Source: Mycolicibacterium brisbanense (GTDB taxonomy: Bacteria > Actinomycetota > Actinomycetes > Mycobacteriales > Mycobacteriaceae). From it: a stretch of 64,000 nt of DNA. Made by a program: the position numbers and the translations under genes. The stretch is taken from the NCBI RefSeq assembly GCF_001570425.1, contig NZ_BCSX01000028.1:62001-126000 (forward strand). Reading direction: 5' to 3'. Position 1 is the first letter of the stretch; every line of letters begins with the position of its first letter. Below, in pieces: positions 56,304 through 64,000 of the stretch. The notes under the pieces were generated by a model that saw nothing but the letters and a program-made list of their open reading frames with translations, did no database searches and was not told the DNA's origin.

Positions 56304-58151
56304 GTGTCGCTCCTGTGCACGCATATGGGTAGTGACACGCTCGCCGCTCCGATTCAGGGAGCACCCAGGCTCGACCGCGATGTGGTCAGCCGATTTGCCA
56401 CATGCTGCCGGGCGCTCGGCTTGACGGTCAACGACCGGCAGCGCCCAGCCGATCTGGCTGCCGCCAGGTCAGGGTTTGCCGGGCTGACACACATCGCGCA
56501 CGACCACTGTGACTCCTGGATCGGGCTCGCCGCCGCGGGCGACGTGTCAGCACCGGTGATCGACTCGGTGTGGCGCACAGTGGCGAGTGCCGGCCTGTTG
56601 CAGCGCGAGATCGACCTCGCCGCGGGCGACCTCGGATTCACCTACGACACCGGGCTGTACCTGGGATTCCGGGCCACCGAACCGGACGACTTCCAGCTGG
56701 CGTACGCCGCGCGCCGGTGCGAGGCCGGTGCGCTGGCCGAGGCCGACGCACTCGTCGACGACGTCCAGACGCGTCGGCCCGGATGGTTCAACGCGCGCTG
56801 GCTGCGGGTCGCGATCAATCACCGCGCGCAGCGCTGGTCGGACGTCGTGCGGCTGCTGACGCCCGTGGTGACCGACGAGTCCCTCGACGGCGTGACCGCC
56901 CACGCCGCCAAGATCACCCTGGGTATCGCGTTGGCCCGGTTGGGTATGTTCGCGCCCGCCCTGTCCTATCTGGAGGAACCGTCCGGCCCGGTGGCCGTGG
57001 CCGCAGTCGACGGTGCGCTGGCCAAGGCCCTGACCCTGCGTGGCCAGGGCGAGGACGAGGACGCCAACGATGTCCTGCAGGATCTGTTTGCCGCGCACCC
57101 GGAGAACAGCCAAGTCGAAGAGGCGCTGCTGGACCCGACATTCGGTCTGGTCACCACCACGTCGGCGCGTATCGACGCCCGCAGCGATCCATGGGACCCG
57201 GCGACCGAGCCGACCGAGGACGAGTTCGTCGACCCCGGCGCCAAGGAACGCAAGGCCCATCTGCTGGTCGAAGCGGAGGCCGAGCTGGCCGAGTTCATCG
57301 GTCTGGAAGAAGTGAAGTTTCAGGTCGCCCGGCTCAAAAGCTCGGTGGCCATGGCCATCCGGCGTCAGGAACGCGGCCTGGCCGTCGCGCAACGCACCAA
57401 CCACCTGGTGTTCGCCGGTCCGCCGGGAACAGGCAAGACCACCATTGCCCGTGTGGTCGCCAAAATCTATTGCGGTCTAGGCCTTTTGAAGAAGGAGACG
57501 GTTCGCGAAGTGCACCGCGCCGACCTGATCGGCCAACACATCGGCGAGACCGAGGCCAAGACCAACGCGATCATCGACAGCGCCCTGGACGGCGTGCTGT
57601 TCCTCGACGAGGCGTACGCCCTGGTCTCCACGGGTGCCAAGAACGACTTCGGCCTGGTCGCGATCGACACCCTGCTGGCCCGGATGGAGAATGACCGCGA
57701 CCGCCTGGTGGTGATCGTCGCGGGCTACCGCAAGGACCTGGACAACTTCCTGGACACCAACGAGGGTCTGCGGTCGCGTTTCACGCGCAGCATCGACTTC
57801 CCCTCGTACAGCTCGTCCGAACTGGTGGAGATCGCCGTCCGGATGGCCGAGAAGCGCGACAGCCTGTTCGAGCCCGCGGCCCACGACGACATGGAAAAGC
57901 TGTTCGGCCACCTCGCCGAGGCCACCACGCCCGACGCCAATGGCGTGCCTCGACGCAGCCTCGACATCGCCGGCAACGGCCGTTTCGTCCGCAACCTGGT
58001 CGAGCGTTCCGAAGAGGAACGCGAATACCGGCTGGACCACCTGGAATCCGATGACTTCACCGACGAGGAGATGATGACGATCACGGCCGGTGACGTCCGT
58101 AACTCGGCCGCCCCGCTGCTGCGTGGCCTTGGTTTGACGGTGCCCGCATGA
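56304..58151 (+). CDS. eccA3: ESX-3 AAA+ ATPase EccA3
   Basis: A 615-residue cytosolic ATPase of type VII secretion. The N-terminal half is a TPR-like helical domain (about 1-300). The CbxX/CfqX-type AAA domain has Walker A VFAGPPGTGKTTIARVVAKIY near residue 371 and Walker B GVLFLDEAYALVS near 430, with RSRFTRSIDF as arginine finger region. EccA binds EspG chaperone-substrate complexes. GTG 56304 is 18 bp from IdeR box 2; ATG 56325 (MGSDTL) is an alternative start. ATGA overlap with eccB3. Iron-regulated; ESX-3 is required for mycobactin-dependent iron acquisition. Confidence 0.95.
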   Translation: MSLLCTHMGSDTLAAPIQGAPRLDRDVVSRFATCCRALGLTVNDRQRPADLAAARSGFAGLTHIAHDHCDSWIGLAAAGDVSAPVIDSVWRTVASAGLLQREIDLAAGDLGFTYDTGLYLGFRATEPDDFQLAYAARRCEAGALAEADALVDDVQTRRPGWFNARWLRVAINHRAQRWSDVVRLLTPVVTDESLDGVTAHAAKITLGIALARLGMFAPALSYLEEPSGPVAVAAVDGALAKALTLRGQGEDEDANDVLQDLFAAHPENSQVEEALLDPTFGLVTTTSARIDARSDPWDPATEPTEDEFVDPGAKERKAHLLVEAEAELAEFIGLEEVKFQVARLKSSVAMAIRRQERGLAVAQRTNHLVFAGPPGTGKTTIARVVAKIYCGLGLLKKETVREVHRADLIGQHIGETEAKTNAIIDSALDGVLFLDEAYALVSTGAKNDFGLVAIDTLLARMENDRDRLVVIVAGYRKDLDNFLDTNEGLRSRFTRSIDFPSYSSSELVEIAVRMAEKRDSLFEPAAHDDMEKLFGHLAEATTPDANGVPRRSLDIAGNGRFVRNLVERSEEEREYRLDHLESDDFTDEEMMTITAGDVRNSAAPLLRGLGLTVPA

Positions 58152-59686
58152 CCGATCGGAGGTCGTTCAGCTCTCGCACGCCGGCCAGCGAGAACCCCGA
58201 CCGCGTGCAGTATCGCCGCGGGTTCGTCACCCGCCACCAGGTGACGGGATGGCGGTTCATCATGCGCCGCATCGCATCCGGCGTCGCGTTGCACGACACC
58301 CGCATGCTCGTCGACCCGCTGCGCACCCAGAGCCGGGCCGTGGTGACCGGCGCGCTGATCGTCGCCACGGGTCTGATCGGTTGCTTCGTCTTCTCGCTCA
58401 TCCGGCCCGGCGGCGTCGCCGGCCATGACAAGATCCTCGCCGACCGGTCCACGGCGGCGCTCTACGTGCTGGTCGGTGAGCAACTGCATCCCGTGCTGAA
58501 CCTGACCTCGGCCCGGCTGATCGCCGGGGCTGCGGACAACCCCACCACTGTCAAGACCAGCGAGATCGACAAGTATCCGCGCGGCAATCTGCTCGGTATT
58601 CCCGGGGCGCCGGAGCGGATGGTTCAGAGTGCCGCGAAAGACGCGGATTGGACTGTGTGCGAATCGGTTTCGAGCACCAACGCCGGCGTGACGGTGCTGG
58701 CAGGTCGACCGGGCGCCGACGGCGAGCGGGCAGGGAGGTTGCCCACTGACCAGGGCGTGCTGGTGCACAGCAATTCCGGGCCCAACCCGGGGGACTGGCT
58801 GCTGTGGGGTGGTAAGCGCAGCCCGATCGACGTGGGCAACCGCGCCGTGACCGAGGCGCTCGGTCTGGGAACCGATGTCCCCTCACCCCGCCCGATCGCG
58901 GCGGGGCTGTTCAACGCGATTCCCGAGGCCCCGGCGCTGGCGCCGCCGGTCATCGCCGACGCCGGCGCACCCCCGCACTTCGAACTACCGATCCAGGTGC
59001 CGGTCGGCGCCGTGGTGAGTGCGTTCGCCGCGGACAACAGCCTGCGGTACTACGCGGTGCTGGCCGACGGTCTGCAGCCGGTATCGCCAGTGCTGGCCGC
59101 GATCCTGCGCAACAGCGACTCCTACGGGCTCGAACAGCCGCCCCGGTTGGGAGCTGACGTGGTCGCCGCGGCACCGGTCGCTCGCGACATTGACACCGCT
59201 GCCTTCCCCGAGCAGCCGATCCATCTGGTGTCGGCCTCGGCAGATCCGGTCACCTGTGCCCAGTGGACGAAACCCAGTGGGGCGAACGAGAGTTCGCTGA
59301 CACTGCTGTCGGGCGCAATGCTGCCGCTGCCAGACGGGCTGCACACCGTCGACCTTGTCGGTGCGGGACGGGGCGGTACGGCCGACCGCGTCGCGCTGAC
59401 CCCGGGCACCGGCTACTTCGTGCAGACCGTGGGCGCCGAACCCGGCTCGCCGACGGCAGGCTCGCTGTTCTGGGTGAGTGACACCGGCGTGCGCTACGGC
59501 ATCGAAACCGCAGGCGACGACAAAATCGTTGGTGCACTTGGCCTGCGCAACCCTGCCCTGCCCATCCCGTGGTCGGTGCTTGCCCAGTTCGCTGCCGGCC
59601 CCACGCTGTCGCGAGGTGACGCCCTGGTGGCACACGACGCCCTATCGGCTGATTCGGGCCCGGCCCGGTTGGAGGCCCACTCATGA
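58148..59686 (+). CDS. eccB3: ESX-3 core component EccB3
   Basis: A 512-residue inner-membrane protein. The cytosolic N-terminus SSRTPASENPDRVQYRRGFVTRHQVTGWRFIMRRIASGVALHDTRM is the conserved EccB signature. One membrane span lies at about residues 65-87 (VVTGALIVATGLIGCFVFSLI). The large periplasmic domain has the R-repeat fold with Cys in DWTVCESV and PVTCAQW that form the known disulfide. It builds the secretion pore with EccC, EccD and EccE. Translationally coupled to both neighbours by ATGA. Confidence 0.95.
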   Translation: MTDRRSFSSRTPASENPDRVQYRRGFVTRHQVTGWRFIMRRIASGVALHDTRMLVDPLRTQSRAVVTGALIVATGLIGCFVFSLIRPGGVAGHDKILADRSTAALYVLVGEQLHPVLNLTSARLIAGAADNPTTVKTSEIDKYPRGNLLGIPGAPERMVQSAAKDADWTVCESVSSTNAGVTVLAGRPGADGERAGRLPTDQGVLVHSNSGPNPGDWLLWGGKRSPIDVGNRAVTEALGLGTDVPSPRPIAAGLFNAIPEAPALAPPVIADAGAPPHFELPIQVPVGAVVSAFAADNSLRYYAVLADGLQPVSPVLAAILRNSDSYGLEQPPRLGADVVAAAPVARDIDTAAFPEQPIHLVSASADPVTCAQWTKPSGANESSLTLLSGAMLPLPDGLHTVDLVGAGRGGTADRVALTPGTGYFVQTVGAEPGSPTAGSLFWVSDTGVRYGIETAGDDKIVGALGLRNPALPIPWSVLAQFAAGPTLSRGDALVAHDALSADSGPARLEAHS

Positions 59687-62600
59687 GCAGGTTGATCTTC
59701 GAACATCGGCGCCGCATCGCGCCGCCGGCCACCCGCACGGGCACCATCACCATCGAACCTCCGCCGGAATTGCCGCGGGTGGTTCCGCCGTCGCTGCTGC
59801 GCCGGGTGTTGCCGTACCTCATCGTCATCCTGATCGTCGGCATCATCGTGGCGCTGGTGGCCACCGGTATGCGGCTGATCTCGCCGACAATCCTGTTCTT
59901 CCCCTTCGTGATGCTGTTGGCCGCCACTGCGCTGTACCGCGGAGGCGGCGACAAGATGCGCACCGAGGAGGTGGACGCCGAGCGCGCCGACTACCTGCGC
60001 TACCTGTCGGTGGTACGCGACAACGTTCGCGCCCATGCGGCCGAACAGCGTGCGGCACTGGAGTGGTCGCACCCGGCGCCCGAGGTGCTGGCCACCATCC
60101 CCGGCACCCGCAGACAGTGGGAGCGTGACCCACGCGACCGCGATTTCCTGGTGCTGCGCACCGGATTGCACGACGTCCCACTGGATGCTGCGATGCGCGT
60201 CAAGGACACCGTCGATGAGATCGACCTGGAACCGGTGTCGCACAGCACCCTTCGTGGCCTGCTCGACGTGCAGCGCACCGTGCGTGACGCGCCCACCGGC
60301 ATCGATGTCACCAAGTTGGCCCGTATCACCGTCCTCGGTGACGAGGACGAGGTCCGAGCGGCCGTGCGGGCCTGGATCGCTCAGGCCGTGACCTGGCACG
60401 ACCCCACCATGCTCGGCGTCGCGCTGGCTTCGCCCGGTGTCGACTCCGAAGACTGGTCGTGGCTGAAATGGCTTCCGCATGTGGACATTCCGGGGCAGGC
60501 CGACGGTGTCGGCCCGGCCCGCTACCTCGCCGACGACGTGGCCGAGTTGCGTGCACTGCTGCAACCGGCGTTCGGTGACCGGCCGCCGTTCCCGGGGGAG
60601 ACGGACCAGGCCGCCAAGCATCTGCTGGTCATCCTGGACGATCCCGATGCCGATCCGGACGACATCGCACGGCGACCCGGCGTGGCCGGGGTCACCGTGA
60701 TCCACCGGTCGGCGAATCTGCCGAATAGTGAGCAGTATCCGGACCCTGAGCGGCCCGTCCTCCGGATCACCGAGGGCCGCATCGAACGCTGGCAGAGCAA
60801 CGGGTGGCAGCCGTATGTGGACCATGCCGACGAGTTGCCGGCCGCCGAAGCCGCGCACATCGCCCGCCGGTTGTCACGCTGGGATTCCAACCCGGGATAT
60901 GTCCGCTCCACCGCGACCGGCGGCGCCACGTTCACCACACTGCTCGACATACCCGACGCCGCCGCGCTAGATGTGGCGGGCCTGTGGGCACCGCGTCCCC
61001 GCGACGAAGAGTTGCGAGTCCCGATCGGTGTCACCGCCACCGGTGAGCCGCTGTACTTCGATCTCAAAGACGAAGCCGAAGGCGGCATGGGCCCGCACGG
61101 CCTGATGATCGGTATGACCGGTTCCGGTAAGTCTCAGACGCTGATGTCGATCCTGTTGGCGCTGTTGACAACCCACTCCGCCGATCGGCTGATCGTGATC
61201 TATGCCGATTTCAAGGGTGAGGCCGGCGCCGACATCTTCCGCAACTTCCCCCAGGTCGTGGCGGTGATCTCCAACATGGCCGAAAAGCGGTCGCTGGCCG
61301 AGCGGTTCGCAGACACGCTGCGCGGTGAAGTGGCCCGCCGCGAGCAGATCCTCAAAGAGACCGGTCGACGGGTACAGGGCAGCGCGTTCAATTCGGTGAC
61401 CGAGTACGAAGCCGCCATCGCCGCGGGTCACGATCTGCCGCCGATCCCGACGCTGTTCGTGGTGGCCGACGAGTTCACCCTCATGCTCGCCGATCACCCC
61501 GAATACGCCGAACTGTTCGACTACGTCGCACGCAAGGGCCGTTCGTTCCGCATCCACATCTTGTTCGCGTCGCAGACGCTGGATGTGGGCCGGATCAAGG
61601 ACATCGACAAGAACACCTCGTACCGCATCGGTCTGAAGGTCGCCAGCCCGAGCATCTCGCGACAGATCATCGGTGTCGAGGACGCCTACCACATCGAGTC
61701 CGGCCGCGACCATAAGGGCGAAGGCTTCCTGGTGCCGGCGCCAGGTGCAGTGCCGATCAAGTTTCGCAGCACGTATGTCGACGGCATCTACGATCCGCCC
61801 AGAGTCGAGAAATCGATTGTGGTACGAGCACTTCCGCAACCTCAGTTGTTCACGGCGAGCCGCGTCGAGCCCGAGCCCGACACCGTCGTCGTGACCGGCG
61901 ACGCAGACGAGGTGGCCGCACTGCCACCGCGCAAGTTGATCACCACCATCGGCGACCAGCTCGCGCAGTACGGCCCGCGCGCCCCCAAGTTGTGGCTGCC
62001 GCCGCTGGACGAGGCCGTTCCGCTCGACGATCTGTTGGCCCGCACCGGGATCGACGCCGGGCAGCTTCGTTGGCCGCTCGGCGAGATCGACAAGCCGTTC
62101 GAGATGCGGCGCGATCCACTGGTCTTCGACGCCAACTCCTCGGCGGCCAACGTGTTGATCCACGGCGGCCCGAGATCGGGTAAATCCACTGCGCTGCAGA
62201 CGTTCATCCTCTCCGCTGCCGCGCTGCACACACCACGTGAGGTGACGTTCTACTGCCTGGACTACGGCGGTGGTCAGCTCGCCGGGCTGCAGGATCTGGC
62301 CCATGTCGGAAGCGTCGCCACCCCGTTGGAGCCCGAGCGGATCCGCCGGACCTTCGGCGAGCTCGAGCAGCTGCTGCGGGCCCGGCAGAAGCAAGCGTCG
62401 GTGAGCGGGCAAGGCGCCCGTACCGACGGCTACGGCGAGGTCTTTCTGGTCATCGACAACCTGTACGCGTTCAGTCGCGACAACACCGACACGTTCAACA
62501 CCCGTAACCCGTTGCTGGCCAAGGTCACCGAACTGGTCAACACCGGCCTCGCGTACGGCATCCACGTCGTCATCACTACACCCAACTGGCTGGAGGTGCC

Positions 62601-63657
62601 GCTGGCCATGCGCGACGGGCTTGGCCTGCGGCTCGAACTCAAACTGCACGATGCGCACGACAGCATCGTGCGGGTCGTGGGTACCCTGCGCCGCCCGGCA
62701 GAGTCGGTCCCCGCGGACCAGCCAGGCCGGGGTCTCACCATGGCGGCCGAGCACTTCCTGTTCGCGGCGCCGTCGCTCACTGACATCGCCGTCATCAACG
62801 CCCGGCACCCCGGCGTCAGTGCGCCACCGGTGCGGCTGCTGCCGGCCGCGCTGACCCCGGCTGCGGTGGCTCCGCTGTACCCGGCGCCCGAGACGGTGGT
62901 CATCGGCCAACGCGAAGAGGATCTGGCTCCCGTTGCGATCGACTTCGCGAACAACCCGCTGCTGACGGTGTTCGGTGACGCCAAGTCGGGCAAAACCACC
63001 CTGCTGCGGCACATCATCCGGACCATCCGGGAGAACTCGCAGCCCGACGAAGTCGCTTTCACCGTGATCGACCGCAGGCTGCACCTGGTCGACGAACCGC
63101 TGTTCGCCGACAACGAATACACCGCGAACATCGACCGGGTGCTGCCCGCGATGCTGGGGCTTTCGGCACTCATCGAAAAGCGCCGTCCCCCGGCCGGTTT
63201 GACCCCGCAGGAGCTCGCCGGATGGGGCTACACCGGACACACGCACTATCTGATCGTCGACGATGTGGATCAGATTCCCGACGGTCCGGCGGTCAGCGGG
63301 CCGTTCGCCGGGCAGCGGCCATGGACCAACATCGTCGGGCTGTTGGCCGAGGCATCGGACCTGGGGCTGCGGGTCATCGTGACGGCCAGGGCCACCGGAT
63401 CGGCGCATGCGGTGATGACCGCGCCGCTGCTGCGGCGGCTCAACGACCTGCAGGCGACGACGCTGATGCTGTCGGGCAATCCGGCCGACAGCGGCAAGAT
63501 CCGCGGCCATCGCTTCGCCCGGTTCCCCGCGGGACGCGGCATGTTGCTCGGCGACGGCGATGCCCCCGAATTCGTCCAGCTGGTCAACCCGTTCGGCGCC
63601 GATCCGGCACTGTCGGCGAACAACGGAACCAACACGACAGGAAAGGAATACCGATGA
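59683..63657 (+). CDS. eccC3: ESX-3 FtsK/SpoIIIE-type ATPase EccC3
   Basis: A 1324-residue motor of the ESX-3 system, with the single-chain EccC layout. Two N-terminal membrane spans (about residues 45-90, LPYLIVILIVGIIVALVATG and ISPTILFFPFVMLLAATAL). Three P-loop domains: MIGMTGSGKSQTL near 477, HGGPRSGKSTALQ near 827 and FGDAKSGKTTLLR near 1099. Walker B-like segments are TLFVVADEFTLML, EVFLVIDNLYAF and HYLIVDDVDQIPDG. It recognises the C-terminal signal of Esx/PE substrates and powers translocation. ATGA overlap with pe5 downstream. Confidence 0.96.
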   Translation: MSRLIFEHRRRIAPPATRTGTITIEPPPELPRVVPPSLLRRVLPYLIVILIVGIIVALVATGMRLISPTILFFPFVMLLAATALYRGGGDKMRTEEVDAERADYLRYLSVVRDNVRAHAAEQRAALEWSHPAPEVLATIPGTRRQWERDPRDRDFLVLRTGLHDVPLDAAMRVKDTVDEIDLEPVSHSTLRGLLDVQRTVRDAPTGIDVTKLARITVLGDEDEVRAAVRAWIAQAVTWHDPTMLGVALASPGVDSEDWSWLKWLPHVDIPGQADGVGPARYLADDVAELRALLQPAFGDRPPFPGETDQAAKHLLVILDDPDADPDDIARRPGVAGVTVIHRSANLPNSEQYPDPERPVLRITEGRIERWQSNGWQPYVDHADELPAAEAAHIARRLSRWDSNPGYVRSTATGGATFTTLLDIPDAAALDVAGLWAPRPRDEELRVPIGVTATGEPLYFDLKDEAEGGMGPHGLMIGMTGSGKSQTLMSILLALLTTHSADRLIVIYADFKGEAGADIFRNFPQVVAVISNMAEKRSLAERFADTLRGEVARREQILKETGRRVQGSAFNSVTEYEAAIAAGHDLPPIPTLFVVADEFTLMLADHPEYAELFDYVARKGRSFRIHILFASQTLDVGRIKDIDKNTSYRIGLKVASPSISRQIIGVEDAYHIESGRDHKGEGFLVPAPGAVPIKFRSTYVDGIYDPPRVEKSIVVRALPQPQLFTASRVEPEPDTVVVTGDADEVAALPPRKLITTIGDQLAQYGPRAPKLWLPPLDEAVPLDDLLARTGIDAGQLRWPLGEIDKPFEMRRDPLVFDANSSAANVLIHGGPRSGKSTALQTFILSAAALHTPREVTFYCLDYGGGQLAGLQDLAHVGSVATPLEPERIRRTFGELEQLLRARQKQASVSGQGARTDGYGEVFLVIDNLYAFSRDNTDTFNTRNPLLAKVTELVNTGLAYGIHVVITTPNWLEVPLAMRDGLGLRLELKLHDAHDSIVRVVGTLRRPAESVPADQPGRGLTMAAEHFLFAAPSLTDIAVINARHPGVSAPPVRLLPAALTPAAVAPLYPAPETVVIGQREEDLAPVAIDFANNPLLTVFGDAKSGKTTLLRHIIRTIRENSQPDEVAFTVIDRRLHLVDEPLFADNEYTANIDRVLPAMLGLSALIEKRRPPAGLTPQELAGWGYTGHTHYLIVDDVDQIPDGPAVSGPFAGQRPWTNIVGLLAEASDLGLRVIVTARATGSAHAVMTAPLLRRLNDLQATTLMLSGNPADSGKIRGHRFARFPAGRGMLLGDGDAPEFVQLVNPFGADPALSANNGTNTTGKEYR

Positions 63658-63965
63658 CATTGCGCGTAATCCCGGAAGGGTTGACCGCGGCCAGTTCGGC
63701 CGTGGAGGCACTGACCGCGCGACTGGCCGCTGCCCATGCCGCCGCGGCACCGGTGGTCTCCGCGGTGGTGCCGCCCGCCGCCGACCCCGTCTCGCTCATG
63801 ACCGCAACAGGTTTCAGCGCTCACGGCGCCCAGCACAACGCGGTCGCGGCGCAGGGCGTCGAGGAACTCGGCCGGTCCGGTGTCGGTGTCGGCGAGTCCG
63901 GTGCGAGCTACGCGACCGGTGATGCCATGGCGGCGTCGTCGTATCTGATCGCCCGCGGTATCTGA
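63654..63965 (+). CDS. pe5: PE family protein PE5 (ESX-3 substrate)
   Basis: A 103-residue protein: MTLRVIPEGLTAASSAVEALTARLAAAHAAAAPVVSAVVPPAADPVSLMTATGFSAHGAQHNAVAAQGVEELGRSG. The Pro-Glu in VIPE near the N-terminus and the two-helix hairpin define the PE family. The secretion motif YxxxD/E appears as YATGD near residue 88. It pairs with the PPE protein encoded next and is secreted by ESX-3. GAAAGGA lies before the ATG, which overlaps the eccC3 stop. Confidence 0.95.
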   Translation: MTLRVIPEGLTAASSAVEALTARLAAAHAAAAPVVSAVVPPAADPVSLMTATGFSAHGAQHNAVAAQGVEELGRSGVGVGESGASYATGDAMAASSYLIARGI

Positions 63966-63966
63966 G

Positions 63967-64000
63967 ATGACAGCCCCCGTGTGGATGGCCCTGCCACCCG
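63967..64000 (+). CDS. ppe4: PPE family protein PPE4, first codons only
   Basis: One base after the pe5 stop, an ATG opens a frame reading MTAPVWMALPP to the window edge. This is the standard PPE N-terminus, and ppe4 follows pe5 in ESX-3 loci. Only 11 codons are visible. Confidence 0.9.
   Translation, partial: MTAPVWMALPP

Noticed and set aside
60967..63750. A 927-codon open frame antisense to eccC3
   Set aside because: It mirrors the third-position GC bias of eccC3, shows no domain, and eccC3 itself is unmistakable. Long antisense frames are expected in such GC-rich genes.
1..64000. Mobile elements, prophage, CRISPR, tRNA or rRNA genes
   Set aside because: No transposase, integrase, terminal repeats of insertion sequences, regularly spaced repeats or tRNA-like cloverleaf caught my eye; gene order near ESX-3 looks ancestral.

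Overview
The window is high-GC actinobacterial chromosome from a fast-growing mycobacterium of the Mycolicibacterium smegmatis type. The right end holds the start of the ESX-3 locus (eccA3, eccB3, eccC3, pe5 and the first codons of ppe4). Upstream lie mycobacterial signatures: an MmpS/MmpL pair, the polD2-fadD2-fadE6 block that also precedes ESX-3 in M. tuberculosis (Rv0269c-Rv0271c, from memory), mycobacterial SAM methyltransferases, and a second Crp-like regulator matching what is called crp2 in M. smegmatis. The window has fewer genes than I would expect between crp2 and ESX-3 of M. smegmatis mc2 155, so a related species or strain is possible. I see no rRNA, tRNA, CRISPR array, insertion sequence or prophage.

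Layout. 1-6.7 kb: tail of a TetR regulator, crp2, a NarL-type two-component pair, a DUF808 membrane protein, a purine permease and a SigH-like ECF sigma factor behind a MerR/SoxR-type promoter. 6.8-16.6 kb: mmpS-mmpL with a strong terminator, a large ATPase-LuxR regulator, a PLP-dependent basic amino-acid decarboxylase and a small secreted protein. 16.6-22.2 kb: a PucR regulator divergent from a GABA-type catabolic operon (aminotransferase, glutamate dehydrogenase, semialdehyde dehydrogenase). 22.3-26.1 kb: two TetR regulators, a Rieske oxygenase and a reductase-like protein. 26.1-28.8 kb: a long acyl-CoA dehydrogenase and a STAS anti-sigma antagonist followed by a possible micro-ORF and a long hairpin.

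29-39 kb is the most coherent metabolic island. It encodes transporter, L-rhamnose isomerase, rhamnulose-phosphate aldolase fused to lactaldehyde dehydrogenase, rhamnulokinase and a LacI regulator, facing a convergent lutABC L-lactate oxidation operon. The same LacI-type palindrome stands before both transcription units, each with a CRP-like site on its upstream side. Rhamnose would be split to DHAP and L-lactaldehyde, then oxidised to L-lactate and to pyruvate.

39-56 kb: polD2, fadD2, an SDR, small membrane and secreted proteins, fadE6, and several small TetR-controlled operons (hydrolase plus 2-hydroxyacid dehydrogenase; VOC plus AhpD-like plus metallo-beta-lactamase; MpaB-type oxygenase), most with a visible inverted-repeat operator. 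56.2-64 kb: ESX-3, preceded by two IdeR-like boxes 32 bp apart, consistent with iron control of this type VII secretion system. Its genes overlap by ATGA, indicating translational coupling.
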